Source of the DNA: Verrucomicrobiota bacterium
Lineage (GTDB): Bacteria > Verrucomicrobiota > Verrucomicrobiia > Verrucomicrobiales > Akkermansiaceae
Length of the DNA: 43,950 bases
Assembly: GCA_026397725.1 (NCBI GenBank)
Contig: JAPLUI010000282.1
Coordinates: forward strand, 1-43,950
Direction of reading: 5' to 3'
Part shown: one piece after another, positions 9,401 to 15,874 of the stretch
Numbering within the stretch: position 1 is the stretch's first letter
Layout of the letters: the number at the start of each line of letters is the position of its first letter
The notes under the pieces: generated by a model
What the model was told of the DNA's origin: nothing
Seen by the model: the letters and a program-made list of their open reading frames with translations, nothing else
Databases searched by the model: none
Made by a program: the position numbers and the translations under genes

Positions 9401-10253
9401 ATTGCCGGATTTCCAGCGGATTGAACGGGGCCAGCTCGTATTCAGTCAGTTCGCCCCAAGGGATCTGTTCGCGAGAGTAGTTGGCGGGGCGACAGGTGAG
9501 GAGCACGCGCGTCTGCCAACCCTGGGTTTCGATGGCTTGCAGCCGCTCGGTCAGCGCGGGCCGATGGTCTTCGCGCACTTCATCCAAGGCGTCGAGGATG
9601 AGCCAGGTGGTTCGCGAGTGCAGCCGTTGCTTCAGCCACGGGAGGAAACAGGGGGGCGGAGAGAAGTCCAGCCTTGCCAACTCAAGCACCGCATCAAGCG
9701 GGTCCGGCGGCAGCGCGGGGTCGGCGAAGCGTGCGAGTGTGAAATGCAGGGGCAGTTCGAGGGTGTCGAGTCCTGCCTGGCGCTTCTGGACGGCGTCACG
9801 AGCCGCGCGGGCCAGGCCGAGGGCGGTGGTCTGGGTGAGAAAGGATTTGCCGCTGCCGGGGCCGCCCAGCACTACCGCCCGGTGGACTTGCAGGCGCTCC
9901 TGTTGCCACGGGACTTCTTCCTGCCGCTTCTCCCCGGAGGCTTCCTCGTACAGCGCGGCAATTTCCGGGTCCACGTAATCGCGGGCGGCTTCGCGGCGGG
10001 CGGGGTCGTCGGTTTCCCCACCCTCCGACGACGATGGCGCTCGCTCGCGGAAACGGTCGCGCTCCGGTGGGTCCGGCCGGGTGGATTCCTTGAGCACGCG
10101 CATGGGCACGGCAATGGCGCTGGCGGCGATGAACTTGCCGTCCCGAAACCAAGGCGTGCGGTCGAGCTTCTGTTCCAGCTTCCGCAGGTAGTCGAGCACC
10201 GCCTCCGCCAACTGTGAGCGGACGGTGACAAGTTGGGCCAGTGTCGGAGGCAT
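6417..10253 (-). CDS. NACHT NTPase with long C-terminal HEAT array, paralog 3 (proximal)
   Basis: 1278 aa, first and longest of the three paralogs. The N-terminal block and linker (1-125) are almost identical to paralog 1. Walker A lies at 130-137, and Walker B LILDALDEV plus the RPANYSREQIPWGEL stretch match paralog 2. A segment of about 35-40 residues before the winged helix (encoded near 8985-9085) is unlike either paralog. The HEAT-like array starts near 580 and has about 16 units of 35 residues, some degenerate, which explains the extra length. The C-terminal tail (AGIRWFAK, then QILSGDKS) matches paralog 2. The ATG at 10253 follows the protease-like gene by 30 bp. Function is inferred as for the family: an ATP-dependent sensor and switch with the HEAT superhelix as the probable sensor surface. 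Confidence 0.9.
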   Translation of the reverse strand: MPPTLAQLVTVRSQLAEAVLDYLRKLEQKLDRTPWFRDGKFIAASAIAVPMRVLKESTRPDPPERDRFRERAPSSSEGGETDDPARREAARDYVDPEIAALYEEASGEKRQEEVPWQQERLQVHRAVVLGGPGSGKSFLTQTTALGLARAARDAVQKRQAGLDTLELPLHFTLARFADPALPPDPLDAVLELARLDFSPPPCFLPWLKQRLHSRTTWLILDALDEVREDHRPALTERLQAIETQGWQTRVLLTCRPANYSREQIPWGELTEYELAPFNPLEIRQFVQRWFASDKESANALSQALDRNYSLAHAARTPLIATFLCLAHQEAPVSDKTRRAELYAHVVRGLARHAWKEKPLARTDPHVDDLVRFLIGVARPLFQRHPAGNLFTHAELMDALRNTEDRPRAWIDGKKETNAPDDLRDELLEAGILVGAGLRDGVETQFSFAHRSLLEYLVARNLSEEAKTKGWSSIEAFADRKSWHPAWREPILFLAGLLAPDDALALLALLADKSTDDVTRQRLCLAGNCLPELTESALQIFLQASQSTTKPTRHPKLQDIAAEILEIWWKNERWNMRFNCVTNTLPALGAACSPHLVPALIRRLESKSGPYGGWWERLHAAEALGRLGSGAATPEVLACLTNCLRIPEATIPLTSSLRERASEALGRLGHAAATPEVLARLTEWLCDSQGDVRRIAVRTLGRLGPAAATELVANRLTDCLGDPEKTVGWSAVAALKHMGGAVATESVLKRLTEWLHVPDSDISEMAGRALAQLGEAAATAPVVSRLTELLRDPDRDVRGRVALKLHGLNALAAKKPVLNQLTECLRDQDKHVRMMAAGVLGQVGGAAATDAVLSRLIEWLRDPDWLVRQHAANTLGRFGSAAATDAVANRLVECLRDPEQAVWGSAVEALGQLGAAVATEPVLTQLSELLRGRDGHVCWRAMWALVRLGPSAMTPPVLNQLLDWLCKQDSDLAWMALRDLGPAAATKLVLNRLTGWLREPLACHASNVTDALKRMGASASELVLSPLTEGLRDPDPLVRQRASYALGQLGPAVATDAVISRLTECLGDLDKNTRKTAAWALGQLGPAAATDAVMSRLSEGPRDRDMDFYDVCKEAVKKLKRETLLRWLGALGAKAATETAGSQLTECLDDPDRQVRASAAEALARLGPAAASDPVVTRLTKLLRDSGGEWRHDTGGDIRRRAAEALVRLGPAATGVAVSQMTMTNSIEDRGPHYEEEALTRFLQAGIRWFAKDGGFHFTTVQILSGDKSASDAVHRGSS

Positions 10254-10283
10254 GGTGATTGGGGTTCGCCGTGGTGTGTTAGT

Positions 10284-11357
10284 TTAGCCCGAATCAACCG
10301 GCCTGTTCTCGAGACGATGGGCTTGGGCCGGATCGCCGTGTTGCTCGATGTCAACGATGCGGATTTGACCCAGCTTGCCGATTTGCCTTAAGGCCTCAGT
10401 CGCTTCCGCCACGTTCTCGTTCGTCACGGCAATGGTATCGAAGCCGCCCGTTTCGGCGATGGCTCGCGCTTTTGGACCAACGCCGGACACGGCGCTCAGG
10501 TTGCCGGCGGCATCGCTCTGAGCGAGCACCACCAATTCCTCGTCGGGGACTGTGCCGCCGAGGGCGTAATACCAGGCTCTGGCCGCAGCCCCGCTAGCGG
10601 ATCGCTCATTGGCCCAGTCGGCAGGTTTCTGATCGGCTCGCGCGGCCTTATCCCAGGCCCATGCAGAAAGCAGGCGCCATCGACCATCGCAGTCCACCGG
10701 GCAGCCTTGGGCCTTGGCCAGTTCACAGGCCGCCTGCCACGCGTCACGCATGGAGTCACTGAATTCCTGATCCACTTTGGTGGCAAAGGCATCTCTGGGA
10801 TGATGGAAAACATCGCCGGTTCCCGCCGCCAGCAGTTCAAGTTGGAGGCTCAGCACCAACCCGGTCGCGTCCGCCGGCCGCCAGGCCGCCACGGGGATGT
10901 GCAACGCCCGTCCCCGGGGCGGAGCGTTCAGGAAAGTGCGAATGCATCCCCAGGCCCAGTCCACCAGCGACGCGGAGACGTAATCTTTGCCGCGAATGGC
11001 AAAGCAGCACCGCTCCAGTTCGACGCTCTTTCGATGCTGATCAAGCGCGTCAGTGGATGGTGAGCTTCTTATCGCGGCCAGCGCTTTGGCCGCCTGTTCC
11101 GCGCACCAGACCAGCGCAGCGGCAATCTCCCATTCGCTCCTGGCAGCCTCCTCATTGGGAAGGCAGCCCTTCCACTGTTCAATCCACGAGGATGCGTCGC
11201 CAAGGGCACGATGATCCACAGCCTGGTGCAGGGCCGCAAAAAGTTGTTCGCCGTTGCATATTGCCCTCCAGCGGTGGGGAAGAAGGTGAGGGCCTTCATT
11301 CGGCGGCCGAAGCAGGATCTCAAGGGCTGTTGGCTGTGGGAGTTTTTCCTGTGACAT
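10284..11357 (-). CDS. Lon-like (S16-type) protease-domain protein next to NACHT genes
   Basis: 357 aa, no signal peptide. The N-terminal 150 residues are helical and unrecognised. The C-terminal half (about 155-337) resembles the Lon protease proteolytic domain. From Ser253 (ERSASGAA) to Lys296 (VSGVGPKARA) it aligns without gaps to the Ser679-Lys722 region of E. coli Lon as I recall it, with the same 43-residue dyad spacing and glycines at the matching positions (G268, G285, G292). The following stretch (GGFDTIAVTNENVAEA) parallels Lon GGIKTVLIPFENKRDL. No AAA+ domain is present, so activity would need a partner such as the downstream NACHT proteins. The position between the regulator genes and the NACHT genes suggests it is the effector or processing enzyme. 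The SAG of Lon reads SAS here, so activity is not certain. It lies 18 bp from the preceding gene and 30 bp from the next. Confidence 0.72.
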   Translation of the reverse strand: MSQEKLPQPTALEILLRPPNEGPHLLPHRWRAICNGEQLFAALHQAVDHRALGDASSWIEQWKGCLPNEEAARSEWEIAAALVWCAEQAAKALAAIRSSPSTDALDQHRKSVELERCCFAIRGKDYVSASLVDWAWGCIRTFLNAPPRGRALHIPVAAWRPADATGLVLSLQLELLAAGTGDVFHHPRDAFATKVDQEFSDSMRDAWQAACELAKAQGCPVDCDGRWRLLSAWAWDKAARADQKPADWANERSASGAAARAWYYALGGTVPDEELVVLAQSDAAGNLSAVSGVGPKARAIAETGGFDTIAVTNENVAEATEALRQIGKLGQIRIVDIEQHGDPAQAHRLENRPVDSG

Positions 11358-11375
11358 AAATCAATGAATGGATTT

Positions 11376-11927
11376 CTAATCGCCCGCACCAAGCCTGGCC
11401 TGCAGAACCGAGCCCTGGGGGAGCGCAACCAGGTCTTCCTGCTTGATCACCAGTTCGGCGACCACCTGGTCCTGCTGACCGATTCTGACCTTGCGGAACG
11501 TTGCGGTCCAGCGCTTCTCCCCCGCCTTAATGCAGACAGGTTGGTTCTCCAAGCTGGCCTCGCGGGAGCCGACACTGACAGACAGATCGCCATTCTCAAG
11601 CACGGCCAAATGGGCGCCGAAACTGTTGTCCTCAGTCTTTATTTCCACGGGTTTGGGTCCGACCCCGCACGCCTGTTCCTTGGGCCGGAAGGCGTTGATG
11701 ACTGGCAGCACCAGCTCCATGAACTGGGCGAGCGCCTTAAGTGCGGAATCCACGGCGTCCGCCATGGAAGGGATGGCCCTCTGAACGGAGGTAACACTGG
11801 CCACTGTGGCAGGCGCCTCGGCAGCGGTGGATTCCTGTTCCAGTTCGCCCGTAGTGTGAAAATGGCGGACGGCAGCCATAAAGCGCCTTATGCGCTCGGG
11901 CGTTGTTTTGATTTTGATCTCTTTCAT
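11376..11927 (-). CDS. Unrecognised small protein of the NACHT operon
   Basis: 183 aa from the ATG at 11927. A GTG three codons upstream, at 11936, is the alternative. I do not recognise a family. Three parts can be seen: a basic N-terminus (KEIKIKTTPERIRRF) followed by an Ala/Thr/Glu-rich stretch to about residue 55, a predicted amphipathic helix (about 55-85, SMADAVDSALKALAQFMELVLP), and a C-terminal beta-rich domain of about 80 residues with alternating hydrophobic positions (ending LVALPQGSVLQARL). It has no signal peptide or clear membrane segment. It sits between the sigma-like gene (49-58 bp) and the protease-like gene (18 bp), so it probably acts in the same complex, perhaps as an adaptor or anti-sigma-like partner. 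That is inference from position only. Confidence 0.65.
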   Translation of the reverse strand: MKEIKIKTTPERIRRFMAAVRHFHTTGELEQESTAAEAPATVASVTSVQRAIPSMADAVDSALKALAQFMELVLPVINAFRPKEQACGVGPKPVEIKTEDNSFGAHLAVLENGDLSVSVGSREASLENQPVCIKAGEKRWTATFRKVRIGQQDQVVAELVIKQEDLVALPQGSVLQARLGAGD

Positions 11928-11984
11928 AGGCTTCACATTCTTCTAGCTCGTTATGGTGCGCAAAGTTTCACGGCCATGCCCGCT

Positions 11985-13133
11985 TCATTCGTCCGGGTGG
12001 GATCCCCCGCCGGGATTGTCGTCGGAAAGCAATCTGCGGGCTTCCGTGAGTCGATCCTGGATCTCCTTCTCCGAAACTTCTTCCGCCTTAGCCGCCTCCG
12101 CGGCACTCAACCGCAGAATATCGCAAGCAAAGTAGGCAAAAAGAATATCGTGCCCTAATCGTTTGAGCTTAAGCTTTCGGTTGATGAGGCTTGGCTCCAC
12201 GCGATCCCAAAGCTCAAGGAACCCCAGTCTTTCCCGCTCTTTCACCACCTCTTCGGAACAGCCGCAGCGTTCGGCCGTTTCCTGGAGAGTGCATAGATGC
12301 AGGCAGCGCGTTATTACGGCTTGCCTGAGCTTCGGCTGAATCTTTTCCAACTCCAGCCAAGCCGCCGCGATTTTGTGAAAGTCCTTCATGGCCCGGTGAA
12401 GACGAACCTTGGAGTTACCCTCGGTGATACCTCGTTTTTTGGCGATCTCAGCGTGGCTGAGGCCTTTCAGCCAGTGAAGCGCCAAGATCCGCCAATCCTG
12501 GGGGCCATTGCGCATTCTATTCAGGCAGAATTCTATAAAGCGCCGTTTGTCTTCCAACTCTGCGTCCACGTCGGGAGGTGGCTGAGGTCCAACCAGTTCG
12601 ATTACAATCGGGCCAACCTGACCGTCATTCAGGTGCCCACCCCGAGTTTGGCAGAAAAACCGAAACCGCTGCTTGAGAAAACTGAAGAGGCTACCCCTTC
12701 CCGGATCAAATTGGCTGCAGGCGTACCTGAGCGATTCACTGGCGGCACCCAAAGTGCCGATACCAGTTTCACGGACAAGCTCAAACCATTCGTTGAAGAC
12801 GCCCGCAGGATCTTCCTGGGGAAACTTTATTTTAGCGATCATCTCGAACTGTTTCAATTGAGCTGGGAGTGCAAGATGGAATTCCACGGCGGTGAGCACG
12901 TTGTCGTTTTCGGACCAGCTTTGGCCGGGCTGGGTGGCGGCGAATTCGAAGACAGCCCCCAGGCATTCCTCGCATACCATGTGAGACATGTAGGACTCCA
13001 GGATGTCGCTGACGGCCGACACGATGAGAGTTGCCTCAGCTGTCTCTGCGGCCTGCATTTCTATTGCGGCCTGGATCTGATCACGCAAACCGGCTGTTTG
13101 ATCGCACATATTCAATGATGGCACGTTTACCAT
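11985..13133 (-). CDS. Sigma-70-like transcription factor with additional HTH segments, NACHT operon
   Basis: About 382 aa from the ATG at 13133. ATG codons at 13166 and 13109 are alternatives, and none has a convincing Shine-Dalgarno. Residues about 133-165 (LRYACSQFDPGRGSLFSFLKQRF) look like sigma region 2. Residues 197-256 (DWRILALHWLKGLSHAEIAKKRGITEGNSKVRLHRAMKDF, read in pieces) look like sigma region 4, with a helix-turn-helix. Two more HTH-like segments follow, at about 280-305 (LQETAERCGCSEEVVKER) and 342-369 (LSAAEAAKAEEVSEKEIQDRL). The N-terminal 130 residues are unassigned and contain a Cys pair (CEEC at 54-57). As first gene it probably directs transcription of this operon. Sigma-like factors heading STAND conflict gene sets are a known arrangement. 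The extra HTHs could serve alternative promoters or dimer contacts. Confidence 0.75.
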   Translation of the reverse strand: MVNVPSLNMCDQTAGLRDQIQAAIEMQAAETAEATLIVSAVSDILESYMSHMVCEECLGAVFEFAATQPGQSWSENDNVLTAVEFHLALPAQLKQFEMIAKIKFPQEDPAGVFNEWFELVRETGIGTLGAASESLRYACSQFDPGRGSLFSFLKQRFRFFCQTRGGHLNDGQVGPIVIELVGPQPPPDVDAELEDKRRFIEFCLNRMRNGPQDWRILALHWLKGLSHAEIAKKRGITEGNSKVRLHRAMKDFHKIAAAWLELEKIQPKLRQAVITRCLHLCTLQETAERCGCSEEVVKERERLGFLELWDRVEPSLINRKLKLKRLGHDILFAYFACDILRLSAAEAAKAEEVSEKEIQDRLTEARRLLSDDNPGGGSHPDE

Positions 13134-13181
13134 TATTAACAAGCCGGGCAAGGGTGAAAGCCGCATCCACTGAGACTTCTG

Positions 13182-13195
13182 CCGACACCCGTCGG
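13182..13195. promoter_or_regulatory. Small inverted repeat upstream of the NACHT operon
   Basis: CCGAC and GTCGG (13182-13186 and 13191-13195) flank a 4-nt loop about 50-60 bp upstream of the chosen start of the sigma-like gene. It could be a 5'-leader hairpin or an operator half-site pair. Nothing supports a specific binding protein, and it may be chance in GC-rich DNA. Confidence 0.2.
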
Positions 13196-13266
13196 GGCGC
13201 TTGTCTCTCTACTGAATAGCTTTTGCTACCCCGCAGGGTTACAGCAGACCCTGATTATTTACAAAC

Positions 13267-13440
13267 TCAACTTTCGAGGAAGGCCACTCCGGGCAGGACC
13301 TTGCCCTCCATCAACTCCAAACTTGCCCCGCCGCCGGTGGAACAATGGGTCACCTGATCATGGATGTGGAACTTCTCCGCCGCCGTCGCGGTGTCACCGC
13401 CGCCAACCATCCCAAGTGCTTCTACCGCGCCGTCGAGGTT
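13267..13440 (-). pseudogene. pgk: C-terminal fragment of phosphoglycerate kinase
   Basis: Read on the minus strand this gives 57 codons and a TGA stop (complement of 13267-13269) with no internal stop. It contains the phosphoglycerate kinase C-terminal signatures VGGGDTATAAEKF and STGGGASLELMEGK, followed by LPGVAFLES. Homology stops abruptly upstream at about 13440, where unrelated repeat-rich DNA begins, so roughly 340 N-terminal residues are missing. The glycine-rich nucleotide-binding motifs are intact, so the truncation looks recent. It cannot encode an active kinase, and a complete pgk should exist elsewhere. It lies 5' of the NACHT operon in the same orientation. Confidence 0.9.
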
Positions 13441-13568
13441 CCGACCGGGCCCTGATGGACTGTCAGGTCAAGGAGGAATCCGCGCCATGCCCAAAAGCTG
13501 CGAATGATCAGAGGCGGGCCGGTGCAGGCATGGAGTTGCTACAATTCGTCCAGGCACAGCCCTGTGGC

Positions 13569-13587
13569 GGCGGTCTATGACCGTCGC
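13569..13587. repeat. Palindromic repeat, family B (GGTCTRTGACC core)
   Basis: The sequence GGCGGTCTATGACCGTCGC is an imperfect palindrome with arms GCGGTC and GACCGT around TAT. The same core occurs five times in the array at 25.5 kb and once inside the kinase gene at 34.56 kb, so this is one member of a dispersed REP-like family. Confidence 0.7.
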
Positions 13588-13845
13588 TGGCCCGGGCGAG
13601 GCCTTTCGAGCACGCCAAGCAGGCGGGTGCCGACCGGCCCCACCTTGTGGTTCATGCTGCCCTGCCGGAGAACCCCAGGGCAAGCGCTGCGAGCCAACCC
13701 TGGGCTTGGAGGACACCACCCCGTTTCCAAACCATTACTGCAGCTCTAGCCATGTTGCATTGGGGCAGGCCTTACCTCGACGGCCAGGGCGTGCCCAGGC
13801 TGCGTCAGCCAGCCACTGTCAAATCAGCTTCAGATCATCTTCCTG

Positions 13846-13877
13846 CGCCTTTGCGCCTTTGCGCCTTTGCGTCTTTG
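13846..13877. repeat. 8-bp microsatellite (CGCCTTTG)4
   Basis: Three exact CGCCTTTG units and one CGTCTTTG unit in tandem, followed by CGTGAG. Similar CTTTGCG runs are scattered in intergenic DNA of many environmental bacteria. There is no coding meaning in any frame here. Confidence 0.75.
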
Positions 13878-14577
13878 CGTGAGCCACTCTTCAGCTCCCG
13901 GCACCTAATGAAGCTCATCCAATCCATTCATTCCGGTTCAGACATTTCTCGCGCCAAGGCGCAAAGCCGCCAGGTTTTTCAGAATCAGGAGACCACTCTT
14001 TTCATCCTCTTCCATCATTTTGCCTCACCATGATTTTACCCAACTCTTCGATCCTTCACGAATACACGACAGGGATGTCGTGACTCCATCCACTCTTCCA
14101 TGATTCTGCCAGACTCTTCTCTTCCTCTTCCACCATCCGCGCCATCCGCGTAATCCGCGGTCAATTCCCCTCTGCCTCTGCTCTTCCTTTCGGCTTTTCA
14201 GCGTTTCAGCGTTTCAGCCTTCTCCCTCTCTCTCCAATGATTCTGCCATCAATGATTCTGTCCAAGCATGGCAGAATCATTTGCAGCAGAATCATTTGGG
14301 AACAGCATATCAATGAAATCCTCTTCTCTCATTTTCCTGTCCCAATCTTCCTGCCCTCATCTCTGCCACGGACAACCGACAACTCTTCTCCACCGTTCCA
14401 CCGCCTTCCCGCATCTGCGTGCCTGTGACAAGGCCCCGGGCGAAAGCGAAATTCCGCACGCGATCAGCGCCCCTTGAACCTGACATCGTAGTCCCGGCGC
14501 AATTCATGTGCGCTACAAGGCTTCTTGGGAAGATTCGCTTTGGTTGATGTTCCTCTGCTCCCTCTGTGTGCTCCTGT

Positions 14578-14690
14578 TCAATTCTGCTGCCCTTTAGCAT
14601 GGGATATTTCCTGGCGGGCTTGATGGAAGCGGGCCGCCGCTGCACGCCGGAGGTGGACGTGGCGCTTCCCGTAGCTGCGGCGGACCAAGC
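14578..14690 (-). pseudogene. Probable C-terminal tail of a LuxR/NarL-type HTH regulator
   Basis: On the minus strand one frame reads KRHVHLRRAAAARFHQA, then QEI and a TGA stop at 14578-14580. This resembles the last helix of LuxR-family response regulators (KLHVHTRTEAVARF type). Only the tail is present and the upstream sequence in this frame is not regulator-like. A second, better preserved copy of the same tail lies at about 30960-31027. I treat both as relics. The family assignment rests on about 20 residues. Confidence 0.4.
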
Positions 14691-14714
14691 GGGGGCAACG
14701 GAGCCGGCCATGGC

Positions 14715-15848
14715 TCAGGCCAGACCCAGCTCGTGTGCATTCACGATGCTGGGGGCGGCTGGTGGCGGGGTGCCGGAGAGGAATGGGCGCACGTCCCCGG
14801 CGGCGGCGACGGGATGGCCCTGGAGGATGGCCACCACGTTGCAGGCGGCCAGGCTGGCCATGCCTTCGCGGGTCCACTTGGTGGCCGAGGCGATGTGCGG
14901 GACCATCACCACATTATCCAGATCGGCCAAGCCTGTGGCCATGGCGGGTTCATTCTCGAAGACATCCAGCCCGGCCCTGAAATCCGGATGGCTGCGGCAA
15001 TGCGTGACCAAGGCTGCTTCGTCCACGACCGGTCCACGGCTGGTGTTGATGAGGATGGCGTCGGGTTTCATCAAGGCCAGGCGCTCCGCATTGATCAGGT
15101 GGCGTGTGCCCGCATCGAGCAAGGGGTGCAGACTCACCACGGCGGCCCGTTCTAACAAATCCTCGACCGTGTCCGCACGCCGACAGGTCACCGCAGGTTC
15201 GCCGCGCGTGGTTAGGAAAGCACCATAAGCCCGGATGAATTCCTCTAACAGAATGTTCGGTCGCAGGTCGAAGTAAACGAGGTTCATTTTGTGGCCCTCG
15301 ACCATCATGCGGGCGTAGGCTTCGCCGATGCGTCCGGCGCCGATGACCCCGACCGTTTTGCCATGGAAGAGGCTGCCGAGAAACAAGCCGGGCAACCAGC
15401 CCTTGAACTGGCCGCCGCGCATGAAGCGGTCGGCCTCGACGATGCGGCGCGAGGCCGAGAATGTGAGGGCGACGGCGATCTCGGCAGTGGTTTCCGTGAG
15501 CACGCCCGGCGTGTTGCCCACCGGAATGCCGCAGGCGGTGGCGGCCGGCACATCGACATTGTTATAGCCGACGGCATAGTTGCTGTAGGCGCGGCCTCCG
15601 GCATGCTTCAGGGCGGCGAAGAGTTCGGCGTTCCATGATTCGGTCAACTGGCCGATGGCGGCATGGCAATGATCTCCGATGAGGGCGATGATCTCCTCGC
15701 CTGATAGGATGTCGTCGCCGGTGACGATCTCAACGCGGCAGCCGGCTGCTATCAACACATCCAGCCAGTGGGTTCCGGGCAGTGGCTTGGTCACGACCAC
15801 GCGCAGGTGGCCGGCGGGGTTCAGGATTTGGAGCGACGGGGTATTCAT
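14715..15848 (-). CDS. hprA: NAD(P)H-dependent hydroxypyruvate reductase, plant-HPR-like
   Basis: 377 aa D-isomer-specific 2-hydroxyacid dehydrogenase that would reduce hydroxypyruvate (and glyoxylate) to D-glycerate (and glycolate) in the cytoplasm. The Rossmann motif is GAGRIG at 170-175, and the catalytic triad fits Arg271 (TSRGPVVDE), Glu300 (DVFENEP) and His318 (VPHIAS). The stretches NTPGVLTETTAE, RRIVEADRFMR, GWLPGLFLG, YARMMVEGHKMNLVYFDL and IASATKWTREGMA follow plant peroxisomal HPR1 closely. Most bacterial HprA proteins are shorter and lack the insert after the Rossmann motif (about 198-225) present here. The start ATG at 15848 lies 26 bp after the stop of the giant surface-protein gene on the same strand, so the two may be co-transcribed, although no functional link is obvious. 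Confidence 0.9.
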   Translation of the reverse strand: MNTPSLQILNPAGHLRVVVTKPLPGTHWLDVLIAAGCRVEIVTGDDILSGEEIIALIGDHCHAAIGQLTESWNAELFAALKHAGGRAYSNYAVGYNNVDVPAATACGIPVGNTPGVLTETTAEIAVALTFSASRRIVEADRFMRGGQFKGWLPGLFLGSLFHGKTVGVIGAGRIGEAYARMMVEGHKMNLVYFDLRPNILLEEFIRAYGAFLTTRGEPAVTCRRADTVEDLLERAAVVSLHPLLDAGTRHLINAERLALMKPDAILINTSRGPVVDEAALVTHCRSHPDFRAGLDVFENEPAMATGLADLDNVVMVPHIASATKWTREGMASLAACNVVAILQGHPVAAAGDVRPFLSGTPPPAAPSIVNAHELGLA

Positions 15849-15874
15849 GGATGGGAGGACAACTTACGGTCTCC

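Larger units (their letters stand above)
13441..14577. other. Repeat-rich intergenic region, no intact gene
   Basis: I find no supportable coding sequence here. The stretch is built from dispersed-repeat material: a GGCGGTCTATGACCGTCGC palindrome (13569-13587), an 8-bp microsatellite at 13846-13877 (three CGCCTTTG and one CGTCTTTG), fragments around ATCCGCGTAATCCGCGG near 14140-14160, and several copies of a GATTCTGCC or AGAATCATT element between 14100 and 14300 in both orientations. Short open frames across it are low-complexity and have no family features. It probably represents decayed genes plus accumulated intergenic repeats. Confidence 0.6.
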
